In this document: positions 19,221 through 28,757 of the stretch, piece by piece
Position numbering within the stretch: position 1 is the first letter of the stretch
Layout: each line of letters begins with the position of its first letter
DNA from: an uncultured Crocinitomix sp.
GTDB lineage: Bacteria; Bacteroidota; Bacteroidia; Flavobacteriales_D; Crocinitomicaceae
Assembly (NCBI GenBank): GCA_905478225.1
Contig: CAJQHR010000014.1
Coordinates: 1-64,000 of the forward strand
Reading direction: 5' to 3'
Length of the DNA stretch: 64,000 nt
The notes under the pieces: model-generated
The model's database searches: none
Seen by the model: only the letters and a program-made list of their open reading frames with translations
Told to the model about the DNA's origin: nothing
Made by a program: the position numbers and the translations under genes

Positions 19221-21767
19221 TTAATAGGACCAAGAATTTGTGAATGAATTAAAGAAATCAAATCCAAATTTAAAATTGAGATTAACGGAAGGTTCACCAT
19301 TAGATCGTACCACATAAAAGGCACTCATTTTAAACAACTGTGCTTTTATTTTGAAAATTCGTTCTAGTCCTGCATAAAACTCAATATGCGCATAATCTTC
19401 TTGTTCAATAAACAAGGCGGCAGTCCCTGCAACTAACTGAAGTTTTAATTTATTAATTAATGGGATTTTATTCATTATTGCACCATTGAAATGGTGAATT
19501 GCAAATGCTTGTAAGTAAGGACGCGTGGTGTTAAAAGTAGAATCCAACAACTGCATTGTCATGAGTGGTTGTGAGAAAAAGAAGAGGTCAGATCCTCGAA
19601 TAAACTTACGCTCTATATACTGCACTTCGCTTGCACTCTTGCCAAAGAATGTTCCAGCTTCTACTTCCCATTTCAAATCACCAAATGTTCCGAAATCAAC
19701 TTTATCGGAAGCTCCAATTTCTAAAAAGTTAAAATTCACGTCACTATTAAACAAATTTGGAATCCCCTTTTTAAAGGTCAATCGTAATTCAGGAAACTCT
19801 GTACCGATAACCAATTTTTTATTTCCTTTCAAAATATATTTTTGCTTAAATCGGTAAAGCAACTCCAACTCAAAAATTGATACCGTATAAGTCTCATATG
19901 GAACAATCTCAGACCAATTCAATGCCTCTCCCAATTTTTCGGCCCATGGCGCCTTCTCAATGTTTGAAATGTCTCTACGCGTAGAATAATCAAAAGTGAA
20001 ACGACCGTACAAACCGTTAATTAACTCATAACGCGTTGTTACGCCAAAAAATGTTTTGCGCACGTAGTTTCCACGGCTTAAAAAATTCGTGATTGATTGT
20101 TCCATTGTAACAAAATCGTAAGTATCACCACCTGCAACTCTTAAACTGCCAAAATGCTTTGGGAAAAAAGTATACTCAACGCCCAATTGGCCCTTAACAT
20201 CTTTGTTTCTATGTCCGTAATCGATATCTCCGTCCAATTTAATGGCTTGTGCATTTTCAAATTCTTTAGAATACGTGCCCCCCAACTTATGCCGGTAACC
20301 TCCAATGCCGAAAGGTTGAACTTGAGAAATTAACGGGTTAATATAAATTTCTCGCTTCTTTTCACGATTTCTAAATCCTACTCCGCTCAATACAAAATCC
20401 CAAAATCGTAGCTTATTATAGTCCGCATTTACACTATCAATATAGGTATCGCTTTCTAATAATTTCGTAATGCTGTCTTGCACATGAATAAAAGCTAATT
20501 CTTCTGGTTTGAGTTGTATGGGTCTAATCTCGGCCCAATATGCTGAATCCTTGTCAAAGGCCTCCTCATCATATTCCATGACCACATTTTTGAATGTTTT
20601 GTTATCAAATTCAACATCAAATTCATATTCCGTATGATTCACTCGAGTATTTCCCATTACGATAAACGGAAAGTCATTAATGGTATAAGTAAATTCTCTT
20701 CGCTCAACGACCCATCTTCCATCTACTTGCACAAAATCTTCAATAATTCGAAACGCTTTAAAATACTGCATGGCTGACGGATTAATGGATAAATCCATTG
20801 ATTTAACCACCCATAAACTGTCAATTATAAATAGCTTACCTGAAAACAACGGCGCTTCTTTAAAACGAGGCTCTACCTGAATGTCATATATTTTTTGTCC
20901 GTCCTCTTCAAAAATATTGTTCAATGAATATTTATAATTTAGAAAAGCATTCGCGGCAAATGGAGATACAATTGGAGTTCCAGATACTTTTGGCAATTCT
21001 ATCAAATTTTGATAAAGATCGAAATCTCCATCTTCTACCTTTTCAAAAAATATGTACGGATTATATTCAATTACCTGTGAGGGTAAAATGCTATTTGGAT
21101 TTGAAAAATCGGCACTTACAACAACAGTGCTATTGCTTTTTAAAACATAATCATTATGCGCTAAAATTGTCTCTTTATAGGTGTTTCGTCGTTTGAAACT
21201 TGTAATGGAATTAGATTCTATAAAATTCATTTTTTGCCGTGACGGCACACCTTCAGTTTCTGTTTTTAAATCTCCCCCGGCTTGAATATCACGTGCGGCT
21301 TTAATAAGTCCGTTTTTTTCTTCTTTCTCCAAACTTGTTTTGATATAGGTTTTACATTGATACGTCTCGTATTGATTACGCATATTTTTTTTATTGTCAA
21401 TCACATGACCAATCACTTCTTTTACAATATTTCGCTCATCTGCATAAATCTCAACAGTGCCAAGAGAAACAGCTTCGTATTCAAGCTTAACATTATTCTC
21501 CATAACGGCTGATAGAAAAATTAGCGTATCAATTCTTTCAGCGAAACCAATCATGTTGTACTTCACAATAACCGTGTCAGCAGCAGCAACTTCTAAAAAA
21601 TAACTTCCATTATTACTTGTCGGAACACCATAAGAAGTGTTTTCTACCGACACGCGCGCTCCTGGTATCGAATTCCCAGAAGGGTCTAAAACAATTCCTT
21701 TCACAACGTTTTGCCCAATACTTGTTAAACTAATAAAGAAGATAAAAGGCGTAGATATTTTTTTCAT
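19221..21767 (-). CDS. DUF5686 and carboxypeptidase-like regulatory domain outer membrane protein
   Basis: MKKISTPFIFFISLTSIGQNVVKGIVLDPSGNSIPGARVSVENTSYGVPTSNNGSYFLEV followed by DUF5686-type beta-barrel. Start at 21767 because the longer ORF runs through a terminator. Confidence 0.85.
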   Translation of the reverse strand: MKKISTPFIFFISLTSIGQNVVKGIVLDPSGNSIPGARVSVENTSYGVPTSNNGSYFLEVAAADTVIVKYNMIGFAERIDTLIFLSAVMENNVKLEYEAVSLGTVEIYADERNIVKEVIGHVIDNKKNMRNQYETYQCKTYIKTSLEKEEKNGLIKAARDIQAGGDLKTETEGVPSRQKMNFIESNSITSFKRRNTYKETILAHNDYVLKSNSTVVVSADFSNPNSILPSQVIEYNPYIFFEKVEDGDFDLYQNLIELPKVSGTPIVSPFAANAFLNYKYSLNNIFEEDGQKIYDIQVEPRFKEAPLFSGKLFIIDSLWVVKSMDLSINPSAMQYFKAFRIIEDFVQVDGRWVVERREFTYTINDFPFIVMGNTRVNHTEYEFDVEFDNKTFKNVVMEYDEEAFDKDSAYWAEIRPIQLKPEELAFIHVQDSITKLLESDTYIDSVNADYNKLRFWDFVLSGVGFRNREKKREIYINPLISQVQPFGIGGYRHKLGGTYSKEFENAQAIKLDGDIDYGHRNKDVKGQLGVEYTFFPKHFGSLRVAGGDTYDFVTMEQSITNFLSRGNYVRKTFFGVTTRYELINGLYGRFTFDYSTRRDISNIEKAPWAEKLGEALNWSEIVPYETYTVSIFELELLYRFKQKYILKGNKKLVIGTEFPELRLTFKKGIPNLFNSDVNFNFLEIGASDKVDFGTFGDLKWEVEAGTFFGKSASEVQYIERKFIRGSDLFFFSQPLMTMQLLDSTFNTTRPYLQAFAIHHFNGAIMNKIPLINKLKLQLVAGTAALFIEQEDYAHIEFYAGLERIFKIKAQLFKMSAFYVVRSNGEPSVNLNFKFGFDFFNSFTNSWSY

Positions 21768-21863
21768 GTTGCCAAGGTATTTTATGCAAGACGGGGGATT
21801 GGTCATAAAGTTACACCAATCGTTACAAACTTGGCTAAATTTTATACGAACAGACGCCATAAC

Positions 21864-21913
21864 AAAAAAAACTGCAACAATGACCAGGAAGTTCTTTGTT
21901 GCAGTTTTTCTTG
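21864..21913 (-). terminator. Terminator of the M1 peptidase gene
   Basis: aaaaactgcaacaa...ttgttgcagttttt inverted repeat. Confidence 0.7.
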
Positions 21914-21994
21914 AGCCGCCGCAGCAACTCACCAAATAAATGCTACTGCAAAATTACGAAATAAATTCGGTTCGTGTTTTATTATTATAATATC

Positions 21995-23896
21995 CTAACT
22001 TTCCCAACCCAATATTTCGTCAACTGTGTTGAAAGAAATGGCGTGGTAGTTACGTCTTGCTTTCTCATAAATTGCTCTTCCTAAATCCAAACCTTCGTCA
22101 GATTTTGCTAATTCGGTATAAATAGGTTCCAAGAATTTTCGGCGCCCTACATTAATTAAAAAGTTTTCCATATCCACATTAATTCCATCATAGCCGTGCT
22201 TTATCGAGGCAATATACCATTCCGCCATTATTTCAGAATTTCCGCAATTCTTAAATCCAAACTCTGTGTCTAAAAGCAAAAATTTATCGGCTGCAGTTTC
22301 AGCAGGTATTTGTCGAATAAAGTGCATCCATTCTTGCGTGGTCCATGCAGCTTCATCAATGCCTAAACTCTGTGCATTTGCCATTTCCGGAATCAGCAAA
22401 GAAACTTCAGTCACTAAATCAAATCGGTTGGATTCAATTTGAACTGCATTTTCAGGAATTCCTTGTCCATATATCCATTCATCTACATTGAAGTCGCTAG
22501 CATTTGGTTTTAATAAATTCTCATCTAAATAAACCACAAAATCCTCAGTGGTTAAGGTCTGAAATTCATGATCTCCAAAATAACTATTGATGAAAACATC
22601 AAATTTTTCTCTACCAACTTCTTCCTCTAAGGTCATCAAAAACAGCGCTCCTTTAACATAGGCAATGGCAGACATTCCGTCATCAGGATCCCGTCCAACT
22701 AGATCTAATTTCAATTTCGTATCATCCGGATATTCTCCTTCTAAAATGGCTTTATTTTCATTCAACATTTCTTCATACTCAATGGAAAATAGCATATCAG
22801 AATGTTCTTTCCCGTAAAGCGCTTCCATGATTCTGTTTTCAAAATAAACGGTGAATCCTTCATTCAGCCAAAAATCGTCCCAAGTGGCATTGGTCACCAA
22901 ATTCCCTGACCAAGAATGCGCTAATTCATGCGCAATTAATGACACTAAGGAGCGGTCACCAGCCAAAATTGTAGGCGTTGCAAAGGTTAATTTTGGATTT
23001 TCCATTCCACCAAAAGGAAAGGAAGGTGGTAAAACAATAATATCATATCTCCCCCATTTGTATTCCCCATAAAGTCCTTCTGCAACCTCAATCATTTTCT
23101 CAACATCCGCAAATTCATAAACGCTTTTTTCAATCATTGAAGGTTCAGCATAAACTCCTGTTCTAGATCCTAATGCTGCAAATTCTAGATCACCAACCGC
23201 CAAGGCAATTAAATAACACGGAATGGGCTTATCCATTTCGAAATGATATTTCCCTTCGGAATCTTTTTCTGTAGGATTATCGGCGCTCATTACTGCCATT
23301 AATTGATTCGGAACTGTAATATCAGCACTGTATGTAATTCTGTTTCCCGGTGTATCTTGACATGGAATCCATGTTCTAGTAAGCACGGCTTCACCTTGCG
23401 TAAACAAATAAGGTTCAGACTTTCCTGCTGTTTGCTGAGGCGCTAACCATTGCAAGGCTTTAGAATCAGGTGCCGTTGAATAATAAATAGTTACCGATTC
23501 AGTTTCAGGTAATACTGCAACTGATAATGATTTTCCTAAAAGTTCATCATAATTGCCTAATTCAAATGTTGTTTCAACTCCATTATCCAACTCAACCTTT
23601 TCAATCGTCAAACTGTGTGAATCAAAAATCATTGTTTCAACACCAGCAATATTGTCAATTGAATGCCTTACGCTTCCAACCAATAATTTCGATTCAAAAT
23701 CGACAGAAAGGTCTAAGTGCAAATGAGTTGTTTTAACCTCAGCAACATTAGCGTGTGAATGTTGGTCCAAAACTCCAATTTCAATAGAATCTGCAGGAGC
23801 ATCAGTTTCAATGTTGTCATCATTTTCACCACCACCGCAGCTTGAAAATGCAATTCCTAAAACCGCTGTTACCAATAAAGATTTGCTGTACTTCAT
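21995..23896 (-). CDS. M1 family metallopeptidase (lipoprotein)
   Basis: FGGMENPKLTF, HELAHSWSGNLVTNATWDDFWLNEGFTVYFE; lipobox AFSSCGGG. Confidence 0.9.
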   Translation of the reverse strand: MKYSKSLLVTAVLGIAFSSCGGGENDDNIETDAPADSIEIGVLDQHSHANVAEVKTTHLHLDLSVDFESKLLVGSVRHSIDNIAGVETMIFDSHSLTIEKVELDNGVETTFELGNYDELLGKSLSVAVLPETESVTIYYSTAPDSKALQWLAPQQTAGKSEPYLFTQGEAVLTRTWIPCQDTPGNRITYSADITVPNQLMAVMSADNPTEKDSEGKYHFEMDKPIPCYLIALAVGDLEFAALGSRTGVYAEPSMIEKSVYEFADVEKMIEVAEGLYGEYKWGRYDIIVLPPSFPFGGMENPKLTFATPTILAGDRSLVSLIAHELAHSWSGNLVTNATWDDFWLNEGFTVYFENRIMEALYGKEHSDMLFSIEYEEMLNENKAILEGEYPDDTKLKLDLVGRDPDDGMSAIAYVKGALFLMTLEEEVGREKFDVFINSYFGDHEFQTLTTEDFVVYLDENLLKPNASDFNVDEWIYGQGIPENAVQIESNRFDLVTEVSLLIPEMANAQSLGIDEAAWTTQEWMHFIRQIPAETAADKFLLLDTEFGFKNCGNSEIMAEWYIASIKHGYDGINVDMENFLINVGRRKFLEPIYTELAKSDEGLDLGRAIYEKARRNYHAISFNTVDEILGWES

Positions 23897-24092
23897 ATGT
23901 TCAAAATTTTCTTGCTGTGCAAAGATAACATGAAATATAGGTTGCATGAGATTTTTTATACCAAAGGCCAAATTTTCATGTTAAATATTAATTTTTAACT
24001 GTTTAAGCGATAACTCCCAATTAAAATGATGAACGGTTGCAATTTTTAAGTTTATTTAATTAATTTCACAGGCTTAATGTAATCACATATTT

Positions 24093-25898
24093 ATGAGCGC
24101 AGTTACATCCCCTTCAGAAGAAAAAACGCTATTTGGACATCCGGTAGGATTGTATGTTTTGTTCTTCACCGAAATGTGGGAGCGATTCTCGTATTATGGA
24201 ATGCGGGCTTTACTGGTTCTCTATATCTCATCCACAGTTGGTAACGGAGGCTTAGGTTGGACTAAAGCGAATGCAATTGAGTTGTACGGCTGGTATACCA
24301 TGCTTGTTTATGTGATGTCTATTCCTGGCGGCATCATTGCCGATAGAATCTTAGGTCAAAAAAAATCAGTGCTTTACGGTGCAATCATACTAGTAGCCGG
24401 GCATGGAATTTTGGCGATTGAGGCAACCTGGGCGTTTTATACTGGATTGGCGTTGATAATATTTGGAGTTGGAATGTTAAAACCGAATATCTCGACCATG
24501 GTTGGTGGTTTATACAAAACAGGAGACCTGCGCCGAGATAAAGGATTCACTATTTTCTATATTGGAATTAATATTGGGGCATTTTTATCAGCGCTAATTG
24601 TAGGATATATTGGCGAAACTTATGGATGGCATTATGGATTTGGATTAGCTGGTATCGGCATGCTATTTGGACTCTTGGTGTACATTTGGGGTCAAAAACA
24701 CCTAACAGCAGTAGGAAACTTCCTAGGCAATTCGGCAAACGAGACTGAAAAAGCGGTCATAAAAAAGCCCTTAAATGCTATTGAAAGAGACCGAATGAAG
24801 GTTTTATTGATTTCATTCTTAATCATTATCGTCTTCTGGGGAGCTTTTGAGCAAGCAGGAGGCCTTTTAAATATTTATGCTGATGAGAAGATAAATCGTG
24901 TCATTTTTGGCTGGGAAATGCCAGCAACATGGTTTCAATCATTTAACGCCGGATTCATAATCATATTCGGAACAGCAGTTGCAGGTTTCTGGGCAAATCG
25001 TAAACTCAAGGGTAAAGAAACATCCACCCTACTAAAAATGGGGATTGGTACCATCATAATGGGACTTGGCTTCTTAGTTATGGTAGGAGCTTCAAGGGAA
25101 GCAGGTGCTATCGAATTTGGTACAGCAAGCTTTTGGTGGTTAACAGCAGCATATTTATTACATACAATTGGTGAGCTTTGTGCGTCTCCTACTGCTTTAT
25201 CGTTCATTACGAAATTAGCTCCGTTAAAATACGCTTCTATCATGATGGGGGTTTATTTTGCAGCAACGGGATTTGGAAACATGCTCGCTAGCACCATTGG
25301 CAAAAATTCTCAATCTGATCCGACAAAAATTGAATTAATAGCGAGTGCTGATGCATTGATTGAATTTGATCGAACGGATACGCTTTTAGCGAATGACAAA
25401 TCCTTTGCCTTAAAGGCGAATATCTATATGGAAAATGGGGCTTTTGTAGCTACTGGTTATGATAACGGACTCCCTGTGGATGGCTTCTTCGACTTTGCAG
25501 CTAAAACAATGGATGAAGATGGAAAACCAATCCCAGCTGATAAAATTGCAGCAGAAAGAGCCGCTGGTTTGGCAGAAATTGAAACTACGTTGACCGAAAG
25601 AGAAGCCACAATAGAAAACCCGTTACACGCTCAATTTAAATTTGAAAAAGAATTTGAGGCGGCTAAGATTGGCGCCAATAAAGGAGATGGTCAAAACTAC
25701 GAAGGTCAATTCATTATTGAAGAAATTCAAACTGAAAAAGAGCACAATATTTTCTTATTTATATTCTTATTAACACTGGTATTTGGTATACTTGTAATTG
25801 CTCTGCTTAAACCATTAAAACGCCTAACACATGGTGCCGAGGATAATGAAGGAACAACTAATGAGGAGACTGAAGGATTTGAATTAGCCGACAACTAA
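24093..25898 (+). CDS. POT/PTR family peptide MFS transporter
   Basis: GHPVGLYVLFFTEMWERFSYYGMRALLVLYI signature; extra soluble insert before the last TM. Confidence 0.92.
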   Translation: MSAVTSPSEEKTLFGHPVGLYVLFFTEMWERFSYYGMRALLVLYISSTVGNGGLGWTKANAIELYGWYTMLVYVMSIPGGIIADRILGQKKSVLYGAIILVAGHGILAIEATWAFYTGLALIIFGVGMLKPNISTMVGGLYKTGDLRRDKGFTIFYIGINIGAFLSALIVGYIGETYGWHYGFGLAGIGMLFGLLVYIWGQKHLTAVGNFLGNSANETEKAVIKKPLNAIERDRMKVLLISFLIIIVFWGAFEQAGGLLNIYADEKINRVIFGWEMPATWFQSFNAGFIIIFGTAVAGFWANRKLKGKETSTLLKMGIGTIIMGLGFLVMVGASREAGAIEFGTASFWWLTAAYLLHTIGELCASPTALSFITKLAPLKYASIMMGVYFAATGFGNMLASTIGKNSQSDPTKIELIASADALIEFDRTDTLLANDKSFALKANIYMENGAFVATGYDNGLPVDGFFDFAAKTMDEDGKPIPADKIAAERAAGLAEIETTLTEREATIENPLHAQFKFEKEFEAAKIGANKGDGQNYEGQFIIEEIQTEKEHNIFLFIFLLTLVFGILVIALLKPLKRLTHGAEDNEGTTNEETEGFELADN

Positions 25899-25932
25899 GA
25901 TTTTTAACACGAAAAAATAGAAACATCTGAAT

Positions 25933-28272
25933 ATGCAAGGAACAGAAAATGAAACACAAGACTTTTTTAAATCAAAAGTTTTAGGACATCCATCTGGATT
26001 ATTTGTATTGTTTTTCACCGAAATGTGGGAACGATTCTCGTACTATGGTATGCGAGCTTTATTGGTATTATTCCTCATCAGTGCTTTTGGACTGGGTGGT
26101 TGGAATTGGCCCGCAGAGAATGCTCTGGCGCTTTATGGAACATATACCGCACTCGTTTATATTACGCCTATTCTTGGAGGCTATATAGCAGATAAGTATA
26201 TCGGTTATCGTTCTGCAGTAATAATTGGAGCGCTTATCATGACCTTGGGTCACGCTTCCATGGCGATTGAAACGCATAGCATTTTCTTATACATTGGTAT
26301 TGGGTTATTAATTGTAGGTAACGGTTTCTTTAAACCAAATATGACCTCCATCATTTCCCACATGTACAAGGACGTACCCGAGAAAAAGGATGGTGCCTAT
26401 ACCATCTTTTATATGGGTGTAAACGCAGGAGCTTTCTTAGGAATTCTACTTTGCGGTTATATTGGAGAAAAAATTGGATGGAGTTACGGTTTCGGTTTAG
26501 CGGGAATTTTCATGCTATTAGGAATGTTACAATTCTATTTCACTCAAAAAATATTCGGTACAATTGGTGTTAAACCAGACAGATCAGCTGAGTCTGACGA
26601 TACTACTAAATTAGAATTTGAAGGTGATAAATTAAATCCTTTTACAATGCTTGATAAGGCACTAATTGCTATTAGTGCATTTATTGGAATCACTTGGGTT
26701 CTCAATGATCCTATTTCAAAAATTGGAGGAACGAATTTATTAGAGTTTGGCGAGATTGATTATTCCAATCATTACATCCTAGGCGGTCTGTTGGTATTTG
26801 GAATCTTGTTGGTTTCTAGGATCCTTCGTTACCCAAAAATCACAAGAGACAGAATGCTTGCTATTATATTCTTTGCTATTATGACTGTTATTTTCTGGAT
26901 GTGCTTTGAGCAAGCCGGGGGATCAATGACCATTTTCGCAAACGACTTTACAAATCGTACAATGACCGGTAGCTACTACTACATCTATGTAATTGTAAAT
27001 ATTGTGATTACTGTAGTCCCTGTTGGAATTATTACTTGGGTACTTATTAAACTTTTCAAACAAACATTTGCAAAGTACAAAACGGGTAATATGATATTGA
27101 GCTTTAGTTTCGTTATTATTTGGGGAATTATTTTCTGGATGATCCAACGTGATTTAAAATCTACTTCTTATGTTGCTTCTTATAGCGCAATTGAAACTAG
27201 TGTAACACCTGATGAATACGGAATGCACCCAGATAGATTGGCAGCATTTGAAGGAATGATTAAAGGTGATGCTAGTTTTAAACATGAAGGTGATGCTGTA
27301 TCAATTGACAGTATTATGTACAATGGTACAGCAATCAAACATGCACATTCAAGCAAAGAAAAGAAATCAGAACGCGAAGCGGAACAAGATGCCTTTGATA
27401 AAACATACTTGGACGCCATCTTAGCGATAGAAAACACTTTTAAAGCAACAGTTTATCATCACGAGAAACTAGATGTCTTTACTGTCCCTCTTTCGGATTT
27501 AACTTTTGAAACAGTTGTAACTGAAGAAACAGTTTACACTGCTGGTGAATCTATTATATCAAAAGAAACAACGATTATTGAGCCCATTAAAATGGCTGTA
27601 AATGATCGAATGATGTTGATTGATGTCAATAAAAAAGGAAAGTTTAAGTATCTGACAGAAGTTACAGAGAAGAATGTAAGAGAAAAGGCGGTTGAAAAAT
27701 CTACTCCAACCGATATTATTCCTGCAACGATCACAAAAATTAAAGACAACGAGGTTGAGATTCCAGCTACATGGTTCTTAATTCTGAATTCATTGTTCAT
27801 TATTATGTTTGCACCAATGTTCTCTAAATGGTGGGAAAGCAAATACAACCCAAGTGCTAGTTCTAAATACGGTTTAGGATTAATCTTATTAGGAATTGGA
27901 TTTGGTGCCTTAGCATATGGTTCAACTGGAATTGAGCCAGGAGCTAAAACAGCCTCTGTAAGTATGATTTGGTTAGTATTGGCATATTTGTTCCATACCT
28001 TAGGAGAGCTTTGCTTATCGCCAGTTGCATTGTCTTATGTGAGTAAGCTAGTGCCAGGCCGTATGATTGCAATGATGTTCGGTATTTGGTATATCGCTGT
28101 TGCAATTGGTAATAAATTGGCTGGTGTACTCGGTGGTAAAATTGAAGGGATTACCGAAAACTATGACATGACAACTTTCTTCCTAATCTTCACAATTGTT
28201 CCTATTGCTTTAGGATTAGTTGGTGTGGCATTAACGAAAGTTATTAAGAAATTAATGCACGGTGTAACTTGA
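25933..28272 (+). CDS. POT/PTR family peptide MFS transporter with large central insert
   Basis: GHPSGLFVLFFTEMWERFSYYGMRALLVLF; paralog of the upstream gene. Confidence 0.9.
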   Translation: MQGTENETQDFFKSKVLGHPSGLFVLFFTEMWERFSYYGMRALLVLFLISAFGLGGWNWPAENALALYGTYTALVYITPILGGYIADKYIGYRSAVIIGALIMTLGHASMAIETHSIFLYIGIGLLIVGNGFFKPNMTSIISHMYKDVPEKKDGAYTIFYMGVNAGAFLGILLCGYIGEKIGWSYGFGLAGIFMLLGMLQFYFTQKIFGTIGVKPDRSAESDDTTKLEFEGDKLNPFTMLDKALIAISAFIGITWVLNDPISKIGGTNLLEFGEIDYSNHYILGGLLVFGILLVSRILRYPKITRDRMLAIIFFAIMTVIFWMCFEQAGGSMTIFANDFTNRTMTGSYYYIYVIVNIVITVVPVGIITWVLIKLFKQTFAKYKTGNMILSFSFVIIWGIIFWMIQRDLKSTSYVASYSAIETSVTPDEYGMHPDRLAAFEGMIKGDASFKHEGDAVSIDSIMYNGTAIKHAHSSKEKKSEREAEQDAFDKTYLDAILAIENTFKATVYHHEKLDVFTVPLSDLTFETVVTEETVYTAGESIISKETTIIEPIKMAVNDRMMLIDVNKKGKFKYLTEVTEKNVREKAVEKSTPTDIIPATITKIKDNEVEIPATWFLILNSLFIIMFAPMFSKWWESKYNPSASSKYGLGLILLGIGFGALAYGSTGIEPGAKTASVSMIWLVLAYLFHTLGELCLSPVALSYVSKLVPGRMIAMMFGIWYIAVAIGNKLAGVLGGKIEGITENYDMTTFFLIFTIVPIALGLVGVALTKVIKKLMHGVT

Positions 28273-28292
28273 TGCATTGATAATAAGATATT

Positions 28293-28328
28293 GAAACGCC
28301 CTGACATATATTGTCTGGGCGTTTTTTA
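28293..28328 (+). terminator. Intrinsic terminator after the POT pair
   Basis: aacgccctgaca-tatat-tgtctgggcgttttttatt. Confidence 0.8.
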
Positions 28329-28657
28329 TTGGCTGCGATTAAAATGCCCCCAATTTGCCCGTTTCTTCTCGGCAGCATGTTTTAGTTCTTGTAGACTTGG
28401 ATTTTTTACAAGACCTGCTTCCACCACTTCGTCAATACGGTCCATAATCTTAACGCCGGCGTATTCCAAACTAACATTAATCCAATTCTAAGTACTTCCT
28501 GGACGTCATTTCTTTGTGCGGCTTGATTAAACTCTCTAAAGTGTTTAGCTATATCTCGTCCTTCCTTCTTTTTCTTTCGCCATAATATGTAATAAACGAT
28601 TGGCATACCAATGAACAAGAAAGCAAATACTAAAACGAAGGTGACTTCTGTTGACAT
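28326..28657 (-). pseudogene. Small single-TM protein, apparently frameshifted
   Basis: MSTEVTFVLVFAFLFIGMPIVYYILWRKKKKEGRDIAKHFREFNQAAQRNDVQEVLRIGL continues in another frame as NVSLEYAGVKIMDRIDEVVEAGLVKNPSLQELKHAAEKKRANWGHFNRSQ*; total length is 3n+2. Confidence 0.55.
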
Positions 28658-28689
28658 GACACAATAATAAGAATTGCTGACGGTCTAAC

Positions 28690-28730
28690 ACCAAAAATCC
28701 CCTGCTGAAAATTTCAACAAGGGATTTTAT
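28690..28730 (-). terminator. Putative terminator of the T9SS M1 peptidase region
   Basis: aaaaatcccctgctgaaaatttcaacaagggatttt inverted repeat. Confidence 0.45.
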
Positions 28731-28757
28731 TCATTTATAAGAAAACGAGTAGGTTCT

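Noticed and set aside
21768-21935. N-terminal extension MVSCCGGSRKTATKNFLVIV... of the DUF5686 gene
   Set aside because: It runs through a strong hairpin terminator; the signal peptide beginning MKKISTPFIF at 21767 is the natural start.
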